DNA of 51,111 nt from JAGLQA01 sp023135565 (GTDB lineage: Bacteria; Acidobacteriota; Aminicenantia; UBA2199): the NCBI GenBank assembly GCA_030639305.1, contig DAOWCY010000022.1, positions 1 through 51,111 on the forward strand, in the 5' to 3' direction. The translations under genes were made by a program, and so were the position numbers. This document shows, in pieces, positions 15,501 to 22,506 of this stretch. Below the pieces are notes generated by a model, which worked only from the letters and a program-made list of their open reading frames with translations, did no database searches and had not been told where the DNA came from. Positions within the stretch are counted from its first letter, which is position 1. The number at the start of each line of letters is the position of its first letter.

Positions 15501-15941
15501 GGACCAGGAATCGACTCGATCAGCGCTGCTGTGAAATGTAAGCTGCTTTATATCACCGCCGCTCACCGGCATCACATAGACATCGAGATTGCCTGATGGG
15601 GCGGCGGAAAAAGCCAGCCATTTCCCGTCCGGGGAAAAACGGGGAAATAATTCCCGGCCTTGCATGGCGGTTATGCGGTAGGCTGTGCCTCCGGATGCAT
15701 CTACGAGCCACAGGTCTTCGTCGTAACTAAAAACTATTTTGCCGCCATCCGGGCTGACAGCAGGTGTGCGGGCAAAGTAGACCTCGCCGCTCCCGGCAAA
15801 AACCGCCGCTGCCTGGATTAAAAACAACAAAGTTATTAATATCACCGGGATTTTTGCTTTTGCGCGGCAGGTTCCCGGGCTGTTCTTTTTTCTATTTCCT
15901 GCATAGGAAGATGAGGAAAACAGTGATTTAAGGAAATTCAT
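12576..15941 (-). CDS. Tricorn-like S41 protease with N-terminal beta-propellers, exported
   Basis: The protein has 1121 residues, close to tricorn protease (about 1070). A signal peptide (AKIPVILITLLFLIQAAAVFA) follows a basic leader, and the start is supported by ccaggaggcgaaataaa. Repeated PD40-type blades (PAVSPDGGKIVFSYDEDLWL, PRFSPDGKWLAFSA, PYFSPDDRWVVF, PYWSPDGKYMFFSADR) cover about 45-560 and form two propellers. A PDZ domain follows (about 855-905, GSAADKKGIDIKPGDGLTAV), then the S41 core: EALILDLRFNTGGNV and NEQSLSDAEMTAAGF, where the Ser-Asp pair corresponds to the tricorn nucleophile region, and VIGTETYRWLI. It probably cuts oligopeptides in the periplasm together with the M14 enzymes nearby. 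An in-frame repeat lies at residues about 590-617. Confidence 0.9.
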   Translation of the reverse strand: MNFLKSLFSSSSYAGNRKKNSPGTCRAKAKIPVILITLLFLIQAAAVFAGSGEVYFARTPAVSPDGGKIVFSYDEDLWLVDASGGTAYRITAMQGRELFPRFSPDGKWLAFSAAPSGNLDVYVMPVSGGDIKQLTFHSSADRVDSWSWDSKNIYFNSGRFNDFSEFKVSVGGGTPQRLFGANYFSTVHGLVEHPRNGAFYFTDTWESFNFAHRKRYKGDYNPDIKSYHPKRKEFKVHTTYRGKDFAPTIDKHGNIYFLSDRDNDEYNLYTFKNKKIQRLTNFPVSIQAPNVSADGNLIVFEKGYQLFTYEVKTGKTEKLPVKLFNRDKLSTARDFNVKGKITAFDVSTDGKKIAFVSRGELFVSDIKGKFTGKPGTAVTGRVMEVKWLADNKTILFSRTVEGWLNLFKIRADKKEPGKQLTFDKANNRDLSLNSDRSKAVYLSGRNYLKIIDLKTFKSKQLVKDEFWGFYNSQPYFSPDDRWVVFCAYRNFEKDILVYNLKSGKTVNLTASGMSEDDPYWSPDGKYMFFSADRYEPDYPRGGRNNKIYRLALEKYDTEYRSQEFDKLFQEEKKDKQEKDKKKDAQSTGGDLTRSVSSEIFGGVGTFFQKGSDPPEAITKKASKGAKETTKKTMVSFDFEDMIERWQQVSPRAGGQRQPFVICKKGVYTVLYISNHDGERGNIWKTTIKPFEPRKTEKIKGAKTWGLNISAAKDKYYVLLNGVINELDLTDDSVKPIKMDYTFRRNLAGEFTQMFSEVWANLQENYYDEKFHGLDWEKTGKQYKKFLPHIRTRADLRRLINDMLGELNSSHLGFTSRGDEEKTFYKTQTEHTGIIFQEDSPYRVKYVVKGSAADKKGIDIKPGDGLTAVNGQKIDPEKNRESYFTAPSLAKEIKLTFSREKKGYSVNIHPESNRFFKRHLYNEWERENQDYVDKKSSKRIAYIHMKNMGRFSLRQFIVEMSTEAFKKEALILDLRFNTGGNVHDAVLEFLSRKPYTKWKYRGGKFAPQPNFAPAAKPIVLLINEQSLSDAEMTAAGFKALELGTVIGTETYRWLIFTSGKDLVDGSFYRLPSWGCYTLEGKDIEWHGVAPDIYVKKTLEDRLENRYPQLDTAIKEINKKLKK
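14085..14180 (-). repeat. Intergenic-type repeat read in frame inside the tricorn-like gene
   Basis: Bases 14095-14146 (52 nt) are identical to 22277-22328 and 31812-31863, both of which lie between genes. Here they encode FGGVGTFFQKGSDPPEA in the linker before the second propeller or catalytic half. The flank gacgctgcgcgtc is a further repeat-family palindrome. Confidence 0.85.
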
Positions 15942-16065
15942 TTTATTTCGCCTCCTGGTTTTTTTAGATTCTCCCGGCAGTAGAGATCACCTGCGCCGGA
16001 TTTTTCTATAAGATTGTATAACGTAAAATCCGACAAAAAAGTTTTTCTCCCCCGCGGCAGAGGAA

Positions 16066-16114
16066 CTATTAAGGTGCACAGGCGGGCCCGGGCCCGCCTG
16101 TGCACCATTAATAG
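16066..16114. terminator. 34-bp perfect palindrome with extended stem
   Basis: Bases 16073-16106 are their own reverse complement with no loop (centre gcgggcccgggcccgc). The stem continues outward as ctattaa / ttaatag with one unpaired base. It lies between two minus-strand genes. No T-run follows, so it may be a cruciform or protein-binding site as well as a terminator. Confidence 0.7.
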
Positions 16115-16135
16115 CGAAGTTAAACGATTATGCCC

Positions 16136-17389
16136 TTACCTGCGGCGGCGGATATCTTCGATTTTCTTCCTCTCGATTTTTCGTGGATCGACCACCTTCT
16201 GTTTATAATCTAAGTAGCGTAATTTAACAGTTCCTTTTATTTTAACCCTCGCTTTCCACAGTGGAAAGTAGGGATTTACACTCAACCCGGGTTCCCAAAC
16301 CAGGGTCGGTCTCTCAACCTTAATCTTCTTGCTGCCCTCTATCTCCATGATTTTCCTGGTCAATATTTCCCTAACCTGCCCATCGGATTGGGTCAGGTAA
16401 GGATAAGGAATAGGCTTTTTGGCTATCGACGTCTCGAGAAAAGCACCGGAATAGGCGTCGATGAGAACCGCGCCGGCAAGCATTCTTCCCCTGGCCATAG
16501 GAACCACATAATAGTCAGCTTTTAGGCTGCCTGCCTTCCTCCTGACTAAAACCGGATTTGCCGATCCCATCATTTCGCAGGCCATGCGGAATTCGCGTTT
16601 CTCCAGCAACCCATTATCTCTTAGAGCCACATAAGCAGCCTTGCGGGCTTCGGGGGGCCTAATTATCTTCAATCTACGAATAAATTTTTCCGGCGGTATC
16701 AGTTTTAAAGGACCGGGTTCTTTCGGATCGCAGACAGCCATTTTCTGCATGTTATGGGGAAAGGGTTCGGGCGTCGGAATATGCAGGAATACACTGCTTG
16801 CTCCGCTGTTTTCCCAACTGGTATAACTGATAAACCTGTAATTGCCGAGAACCGGGTCGCGGGGATCGTTGATCAGGAACCAATTAATCGTATAAGGCCC
16901 GGCGGAAGGGTCGGTAGTGGTATTGGCCCCAAATACCGCCACCCAATTCAGCCCGCCGTCGATAGGCACGGCAGGAGGCACATCGTAATGATCGAGAGTA
17001 AATATGATTTTCTGGGATATGATGGGATCATAGGTGGAAGTTGAGTGAATCACAAAGGTCCAGCCCGGCCGGGTATCAAAGTTTTTCAAGCACTCTTTTA
17101 ATGCTTCCGGGTCTGTGTGCACCCCAGGGTAAAAGGGATTCCAGGCAGCATCGGCATGTGTGCCGATATAAGTCCACAATTGTGCTTGAGTCTGGGACAA
17201 GTAAGCCGGATGAGCAGTGATGATCGGTGATTCCAGTACCATCTTGGCCGCCGCCGGTCCAGTCCACAAAGGATGTCCCGCCGCGGTAGAGTGGTAAGGA
17301 ACGGCGATAATCTTTTCCCAGGCGAAGGCCGGAGAACTCACCAAAACAAAGGACATAAAGAGAACTAATATATAAAGTTTTTTATTCAT
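16136..17389 (-). CDS. Exported C39-like (papain-fold) protein lacking catalytic Cys and His
   Basis: ATG at 17389 is chosen: aaaggaggtgaataag places AGGAGG eight bases ahead, and the frame upstream begins with GTG inside that site. A signal peptide (LYILVLFMSFVLVSSPAFA) leads to IAVPYHSTAAGHPLWTGPAAAKMVL, which aligns with the 'P..Q....CGPA.L.M.L' start of C39-type cysteine peptidase domains, but the Cys position is Thr. Later GGLNWVAVFGAN replaces the usual GG/HWVVV segment (His lost), while FLINDPRDP keeps the 'DP' motif. The C-terminal half (about 240-415) is a separate domain of unknown type ending in a very basic tail (KKIEDIRRRR). It is co-transcribed with the CBM9-like gene 18 bases upstream and probably binds peptide or surface material rather than cutting it. 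Confidence 0.62.
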   Translation of the reverse strand: MNKKLYILVLFMSFVLVSSPAFAWEKIIAVPYHSTAAGHPLWTGPAAAKMVLESPIITAHPAYLSQTQAQLWTYIGTHADAAWNPFYPGVHTDPEALKECLKNFDTRPGWTFVIHSTSTYDPIISQKIIFTLDHYDVPPAVPIDGGLNWVAVFGANTTTDPSAGPYTINWFLINDPRDPVLGNYRFISYTSWENSGASSVFLHIPTPEPFPHNMQKMAVCDPKEPGPLKLIPPEKFIRRLKIIRPPEARKAAYVALRDNGLLEKREFRMACEMMGSANPVLVRRKAGSLKADYYVVPMARGRMLAGAVLIDAYSGAFLETSIAKKPIPYPYLTQSDGQVREILTRKIMEIEGSKKIKVERPTLVWEPGLSVNPYFPLWKARVKIKGTVKLRYLDYKQKVVDPRKIERKKIEDIRRRR

Positions 17390-17407
17390 CTTATTCACCT
17401 CCTTTTT

Positions 17408-19045
17408 TTAATGAACTTCAATGCAGGCATGCCTATTATATTCCTTGTAGAATACCCGGTGATAACCGTTAATCGTCCTGCCCCGGGCAGACAATCTAAA
17501 CTGGTATCCGCAGACATTTCCGAAATAAGGCGCGCCTGTGTCCGGTTTCCATGGATTACTGCTCAAGGGTGGAAATATTAAATCGGGAAAACCATTCCAC
17601 AGATGAGGGCCATCCGCATCTACATGACCTGGAACATAAACTTCCGTGGGGATAATGTTTTTGGTCTTGTTATCTCCGTAATGGGCATTCATGTAGTAGT
17701 GCCACAGGTGCCCTTCGTCTTCGATCACCTTAACCCGGAATCTAAATCCATCAGTCGGATCGACTGCTGCCACATGAACGATGCCGCAAATATCCAGTGG
17801 CGTAATACTTGAACCTACCGCATGATAGACCTCTTTAATCTCAACCTGGGGTGGGGTGTTGTCGATCAGCAGCTCTAAAGTCCCTCCAGGTCCGGCTATC
17901 GGTGTATACGTTGTGCCGGTAACGGTATATAAATGCAATGAGTAAAAACCATTACCGAAAGAATTGGTTTTCCACCTCATCACTAAATCAGTCCAATACC
18001 AGTCGTTTAGGGGCGCGGGTAGAATATCATAGTTACCGTTTGTGTCGGGTTTTATGGCTGTGGCGATATATTTACCGGCAGCGCCGTCCCACTGGTAGTT
18101 GGTCCAGTTTTGAGTCAATACCTGCAAGGGGCCTCCGTTTTTTGAATATTCTATCCTGTATTTAGATCCTGTTAACCCGAGAACCGCAAAATCTCCTTTC
18201 ACGTCGATAGTGGAGCCGAAGGGGGCGTCTTTGACTCTCAGGATCGGGGCCGGCTCGGTCCAGGTATCCGCATAGCCAGCGACGATATTGCTGCGAGGAA
18301 TGTGTCCCACTCCCTTAAAGCCGGGAGCTAACGGGTCTATAGGTATGGAAGGCAGCCCTAAATAGATAGTGATTAAGTCTGAGAAATCGGTTTCAAAATT
18401 GGTAGGGAAAGCGATGTTTAAACCAGGGTTGGTTGAAATCAGCCTGACGCCAACCCTAACTACCGGCGCCGCTCCGCTTGTCCAGATATCCGGCGGGATG
18501 CCTATATCGTCGAAACTGATAGACAATTCCCACATGCGGTGGGAAGGCGACGACAATATTGGAGAACCGCCGAATCCTACGCCCACATGTGAGTTAGGAG
18601 TAGGAGTTAACGGGGAATAGGAGCCGGGCCCTAAATAAAACTGTCGAGCCATGTGAGCGGAAGAGTCCATCATGAACTGTACATCCACATTGGGTTCGAT
18701 ATTTTGGTCTGCCTTCACGTCTACTGTAAGCCGGAAGAAGTCTTCCATAGGCACGGCGTCATTCACTGTATCGTTGGTAATGTCCAATATCATGTACAGG
18801 GTGGACGTGTCGTTTTTGACCAGCACATAGCCTGCCGGCAGCGAGCCCACTAATATGGGAACGCTCCCTGCTCCAGCCCATTCCCCGGCAGTTACCGTGC
18901 CGTCGATGATCGGCGGTGTAGAAGGGCCGGGAATCCAGGAACTCTGCACCGTTAAGTCAGCGTAGGACGCTGAACTCATAAAACACAATAAACAAAAAGC
19001 GGCTGCGGTAAAACACCACAGTCTCTTCCTTTTTGAACGTATCAT
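17408..19045 (-). CDS. Exported CBM9/DOMON-like protein of unknown function
   Basis: The start is supported by aacggaggtttat; a signal peptide runs to about SSASYA. Residues 40-240 hold PPIIDGTVTAGEWAGA and later SHRMWELSISFDDIG, the beta-sandwich pattern of family-9 carbohydrate-binding or DOMON-like domains found in secreted proteins. The remainder (about 290-540) has beta-rich segments (GNYDILPAP, FYSLHLYTVTGTTYTP, GTLELLIDNTPPQVEIKEVY) resembling Ig-like or FN3-type surface proteins, and a cysteine-containing C-terminus. No catalytic motif is seen. It forms a two-gene operon with the pseudo-C39 gene downstream. Confidence 0.65.
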   Translation of the reverse strand: MIRSKRKRLWCFTAAAFCLLCFMSSASYADLTVQSSWIPGPSTPPIIDGTVTAGEWAGAGSVPILVGSLPAGYVLVKNDTSTLYMILDITNDTVNDAVPMEDFFRLTVDVKADQNIEPNVDVQFMMDSSAHMARQFYLGPGSYSPLTPTPNSHVGVGFGGSPILSSPSHRMWELSISFDDIGIPPDIWTSGAAPVVRVGVRLISTNPGLNIAFPTNFETDFSDLITIYLGLPSIPIDPLAPGFKGVGHIPRSNIVAGYADTWTEPAPILRVKDAPFGSTIDVKGDFAVLGLTGSKYRIEYSKNGGPLQVLTQNWTNYQWDGAAGKYIATAIKPDTNGNYDILPAPLNDWYWTDLVMRWKTNSFGNGFYSLHLYTVTGTTYTPIAGPGGTLELLIDNTPPQVEIKEVYHAVGSSITPLDICGIVHVAAVDPTDGFRFRVKVIEDEGHLWHYYMNAHYGDNKTKNIIPTEVYVPGHVDADGPHLWNGFPDLIFPPLSSNPWKPDTGAPYFGNVCGYQFRLSARGRTINGYHRVFYKEYNRHACIEVH

Positions 19046-19540
19046 ATAAACCTCCGTTAATTTAATTGGCCTAATAAGATGAACAGCGCTTTCTCAAAAT
19101 TGTGATCGAGAAACATTGGCTGTATAAGGAGGTGTGTTGTCAACAGGATTTTTCTCTAAAAAAAAACGGTTAACATCCATCACAAATTTTCAGTTCCATC
19201 ATAAGGTAATAGGGATTATATAGGTTCTTTTTTTTCCTCCGCGGGGTAAAAAAACGAATATCATATATCATGCTGTTCATTACCTCCAAACAATGCCGCA
19301 GCATTTTTTAAGCTTAAACTAAAAAAATCACCTGCCGGTAGGAACCTAACTTATATAAACCTAAGTTCATTACCGCCACAAAAAATATAATGGCAAATTA
19401 GAAAAAAAAAGTCAAGAGAATGGTTTATTTTTTTTTATTTTTATAAGGCGAATCGCTGGGGGTGCGGGGCACCCACCCTATGAGGGGCGGGTCTATATTC
19501 AGTCCGGCGACGTCGGATGCTAAATTTGCAATGCTAATTG
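19046..19540. other. Long AT-rich intergenic region
   Basis: No convincing gene is present. A TTGACA on the minus strand (19142-19137) may belong to the promoter of the exported protein downstream, but its -10 is weak. At 19457-19491 lies ggtgcggggcacccaccct, a relative of the repeat at 741, and at 19515-19560 direct copies of gctaattttgcaatgct run into the 3' end of the next gene. Confidence 0.5.
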
Positions 19541-20467
19541 CTAATTTTGCAATGCTCGGGTTAGCCAGTGCATCATATTAAAAATAAAACGGCGGTTATC
19601 ATTACCGGGCCGGTTAAAACCCATTTTCCAGGTTTTAAAGTATATGCGTACTTCCTGGGCCGAAAACATAGCCGCCTCCCCGGTGACAACCACCCGGCCC
19701 GCGCCGAATTCTAAAGCTATGGCCTGGGCGCGCCCGGCAGCGGATTTTCCGCCCACGCCTTCGTTGGCCTCTTGCCGCGTTTCGCAGTCTAAGGCTTTAT
19801 CGGATAGTTTGAGAAGCGCCGTGCCGGTTTCCGAACTGAGCGACTGGCCGGTAAAAGCCACCACCACGTCGATCCGTTCACTGCTGCGTCCGGTAAGAAT
19901 GGGGTGTTCGCCTAAAGCGCCTTTTGCTCTTTCGTAACGAATCCAGGAAGCTCCCCTGTCGTTATCCGGTTCTTCTTGAGCCGGGTCCGAAGCCCAGGCG
20001 CTGCTAACATCCACGCCGAAACGCCCGCTTAACTCTTTTATTGGAGAAGCAAAAGGCGGATGATCGGAAATAAGCAGCAAGCTTTTGCCTGTTTTTACCC
20101 ACTGTACGATTACGTCTATTTCCGCTTTGGCCGGCGCTTCGACGGCATTGGCAATGACCAGCACATCCACGTCTGCAAGCAGGGTAGGGGTGATTTCTTC
20201 TTTTGCGCCGCGAAAACGGTAACCGTCCGCGGTCAACAATTGCACGAAAGGTTTGTACCTGCCTCCAGCCGTATGGAAATTTTTATGACCTTCGTCGATA
20301 AGAATCACCGGGCCTCTGTTTAAAGCATAGGCCGGGTTTTTTATCTGCACCTGTCCGGGCAGCACCGAACGCTGGTAGACCATGGTTTCCCGCATAATCA
20401 AAAATGTAACGATAGATACCAAAACAACGATTGTTAAAATAATTAATACTGTCTTTAGTTTTTTCAT
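19541..20467 (-). CDS. Membrane-anchored DUF4350/GATase1-like protein
   Basis: The protein has 308 residues. A single N-terminal anchor (TVLIILTIVVLVSIVTFLIM) precedes an extracytoplasmic domain. GPVILIDEGHKNFHTAGGRY, then a Rossmann-like run (DVDVLVIANAV, VIVQWVKTGKSLLLISDHPPF, FGVD) and GAGRVVVTGEAAMFSAQ resemble the DUF4350/ThuA group of class-I glutamine-amidotransferase-like folds. The amidotransferase nucleophile Cys is not evident, so this is likely a ligand-binding or scaffold domain. The last codons run into the gctaatt repeats, so the native C-terminus may have been altered. Confidence 0.6.
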   Translation of the reverse strand: MKKLKTVLIILTIVVLVSIVTFLIMRETMVYQRSVLPGQVQIKNPAYALNRGPVILIDEGHKNFHTAGGRYKPFVQLLTADGYRFRGAKEEITPTLLADVDVLVIANAVEAPAKAEIDVIVQWVKTGKSLLLISDHPPFASPIKELSGRFGVDVSSAWASDPAQEEPDNDRGASWIRYERAKGALGEHPILTGRSSERIDVVVAFTGQSLSSETGTALLKLSDKALDCETRQEANEGVGGKSAAGRAQAIALEFGAGRVVVTGEAAMFSAQEVRIYFKTWKMGFNRPGNDNRRFIFNMMHWLTRALQN

Positions 20468-20479
20468 TTTATTCTCACT

Positions 20480-20746
20480 TGCCTCCGGCGGCCCTGCCGG
20501 GGGCCAAACTTTTAAAAAAGTTTGATCAAAACTTTTAATTATTTAGAATCAAAGGCGCTCACACGCTGCCTCTTGCGGCGAAGCCGCTTATCGCCTCCCC
20601 ACGTCGTGGGGCTTGCCTCCGGCGGCCCTGCCGGGGGCTAAACTTTTGAAAAAGTTTAATCAAAACTTTTTATAATTTAAAAGCGAGAAGCGCTCACCCG
20701 CTGCCTCTGCCGCGAAGCGGCTTATAGGCTGGGGACGCCGTCCCCT
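20480..20746 (-). repeat. Two tandem mosaic repeats, reverse orientation
   Basis: Units at 20482-20545 and 20616-20681 each read gcctccggcggccctgccgg, then ccaaacttttaaaaaagttt or the like, then gcgctcac.cgctgcctc. They are joined by palindromic gccgcttatcgcctcccc/cacgtcgtgggg pieces. The last element, ggggacgccgtcccc, abuts the 3' end of the amidohydrolase gene. Confidence 0.8.
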
Positions 20747-22243
20747 TCACTCGCTGTCTTTTTTTGCCCGGTCTACGATCTCTTTTACTTCTTTCAGCAG
20801 GGTGGGGGCGTGGTACACGATGCCGTCTTTGATAGTCCACTGTACGCCGCCTCTTTTTACCATCTTGTCGTTTTTGAGATCGAGCACGCCGGTGGGATAG
20901 AGATACTTCAGGTTCTTTAAAGGATTGCCGTCTACGATAATCAGGTCGGCAAGGTAACCGGCCCGGATTCGACCTAACTCCTTCTCTTTGCCCAATATGC
21001 GGGCATTATTCCCGGTGGCGTGTTGGATCACATCTATGGGGTGAAAACCGGCTTCCTGGTGCATTTCGAGCTCCCGGATAAGACTGAATCCATAAAGCAT
21101 GTAGATGAATCCGGCGTCTTCACCGACGCCCACGACTCCGCCTAAGTCGGCAAATTCCCGCACTGCTTTCATCCAAATTTGATAATTTTCTCGCCAAAAA
21201 ACTTCATCGGTGGTAGTCCAATTCCAGTGATAGGAACCATGATGGCTGGGGTGGGGTTGGAAATATTCCCGGAGAGCAGGATGAAGATAATCTTTAAACC
21301 AGGGCTGGTTCTGGGCTCGCTGCAAATCCCGGTTGGCTTCGTAAATCACGAAGGTGGGGTTCCAGGCTGTACCTTTTTCCACCAAAGATTGCAGTACCTT
21401 TTTTAGTTTTTGCGGGTCGGCTTCACGCCATAGACGCCCGGCATATCTAAAACGGTGCGCTTCGTCGTTGTAGTTGTACCAGGGGGGGAAGTTCTGCGAA
21501 CCTTTAAGGGCGGCGTCGGGTACGCCGTACCAGTGCTCGATGCTGGTTACGCCGAATGCGGCATCATGCCGGGCATCGGTCTCTTCTACGCCTACATGGT
21601 GGGAGACGCGCAGCCCTAACTTGTGGGCTTCGTCCATGGCGGCTTCCATTACATCCCGGTCCATGCCGAAAATCTTAACGCCGTCGCCGCCCTGCTTCTT
21701 TATGGCGCGAACTCTCTGCCGGGCCGATGCCGGGTCCCCGGCCCAGGCCACCATGTAAAGAAAAATCCTGGGGGCGGCGATTTGCCCTTCCCGGCTTTTA
21801 AGCCGTTCAACGATTGTTTTTTGAGAGTTACTGCCTACGTCTCTTATGGAAGTGATGCCGCAGGAGAGCCAGAGTTTGTAACTGTATTCGTAGGGGAGCG
21901 GCTGCCCGGCCCGGCTGTCGTGGATGTGGGCGTGGATGTTGATAAGACCGGGGAGCATATACATGCCCCGGCCGTCCAGCACATGCTGCGCTTCGGCGTA
22001 GGCGTCCGTTTTAGTGTTTGCCCGGCGGATAGATTCGATCTTATTGCCTTTGAGCAGGATGTCTACGGGGCCTTTGGCGGGGGTGCCGTTACCCTTTATC
22101 ATCATCACGTTCCTGATGACCAGGCGGTCATATCTTTGCCCGCTTTCGATGCCCCTATTCCCGGCATAAACAGCCGGGGTGAATAATAAACAACATATCA
22201 TAATACCTGCAATTACGTAAAACTTCTTTCTCTGAACTAACAT
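20747..22243 (-). CDS. Exported metal-dependent amidohydrolase (imidazolonepropionase/prolidase-like)
   Basis: ATG at 22243 (MLVQRKKFYVIAGIMICCLL) is preferred because caggagtcattc precedes it; the 11 codons upstream fall in a repeat. After the signal peptide comes the amidohydrolase barrel: YMLPGLINIHAHIHD (metal HxH), SHHVGVEETDARHDAAFGVTSIEHWYG (His ligands), VVGVGEDAGF (metal Asp) and the C-terminal NNARILGKEKELGRIRAGYLADLIIVDGNPL. These fit the 'amidohydrolase family protein / Xaa-Pro dipeptidase-like' group common in secreted peptide-degrading sets. With the S41 and M14 neighbours it probably handles dipeptides or cyclic amides in the periplasm. Confidence 0.87.
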   Translation of the reverse strand: MLVQRKKFYVIAGIMICCLLFTPAVYAGNRGIESGQRYDRLVIRNVMMIKGNGTPAKGPVDILLKGNKIESIRRANTKTDAYAEAQHVLDGRGMYMLPGLINIHAHIHDSRAGQPLPYEYSYKLWLSCGITSIRDVGSNSQKTIVERLKSREGQIAAPRIFLYMVAWAGDPASARQRVRAIKKQGGDGVKIFGMDRDVMEAAMDEAHKLGLRVSHHVGVEETDARHDAAFGVTSIEHWYGVPDAALKGSQNFPPWYNYNDEAHRFRYAGRLWREADPQKLKKVLQSLVEKGTAWNPTFVIYEANRDLQRAQNQPWFKDYLHPALREYFQPHPSHHGSYHWNWTTTDEVFWRENYQIWMKAVREFADLGGVVGVGEDAGFIYMLYGFSLIRELEMHQEAGFHPIDVIQHATGNNARILGKEKELGRIRAGYLADLIIVDGNPLKNLKYLYPTGVLDLKNDKMVKRGGVQWTIKDGIVYHAPTLLKEVKEIVDRAKKDSE

Positions 22244-22249
22244 GAATGA

Positions 22250-22506
22250 CTCCTGTTTTTTGCCTCCGGCAACCATGCCTCCGGCGGGTCAGAACCTTTT
22301 TGAAAAAAGGTTCCGACACCTCCAAAAACTTCTATTTAGCAAACGTTTGTGCCCATTTTCCGGCGTTTGAGAGTTTGCCTTGACGTTGAGCTTATTAAAA
22401 GTTTTTTGGGGGGAATTTTCCACAAATTAAGGTGGAAAATTGGGATAGACGCACCGCGTCATCCTTAATTTGGGGGGCCAGGGGGGGCAAAAGCCCCCCT
22501 TGCTGT
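22250..22506 (-). repeat. Mosaic repeat with the 52-nt shared block
   Basis: Bases 22277-22328 are identical to blocks at 14095 and 31812. On the minus strand this ends in gccggaggca ahead of the amidohydrolase start. The rest (22335-22506) has complementary runs, ttttccacaaattaa..tgg and ccttaatttgggggg, with a purine/pyrimidine-rich ggggcaaaagccccc hairpin before the 3' end of the M14 gene. Confidence 0.75.

Noticed and set aside
19134..19230. ggaggtg followed by GTG/TTG frame in the intergenic gap at 19.1 kb
   Set aside because: The frame is only about 29 codons, Lys/Phe-rich, and has no conserved context; the ggagg resemblance is probably chance.
22243..22276. Longer start of the amidohydrolase
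   Set aside because: Eleven extra codons fall in the repeat border and would spoil the signal peptide; caggag sits at the inner ATG.
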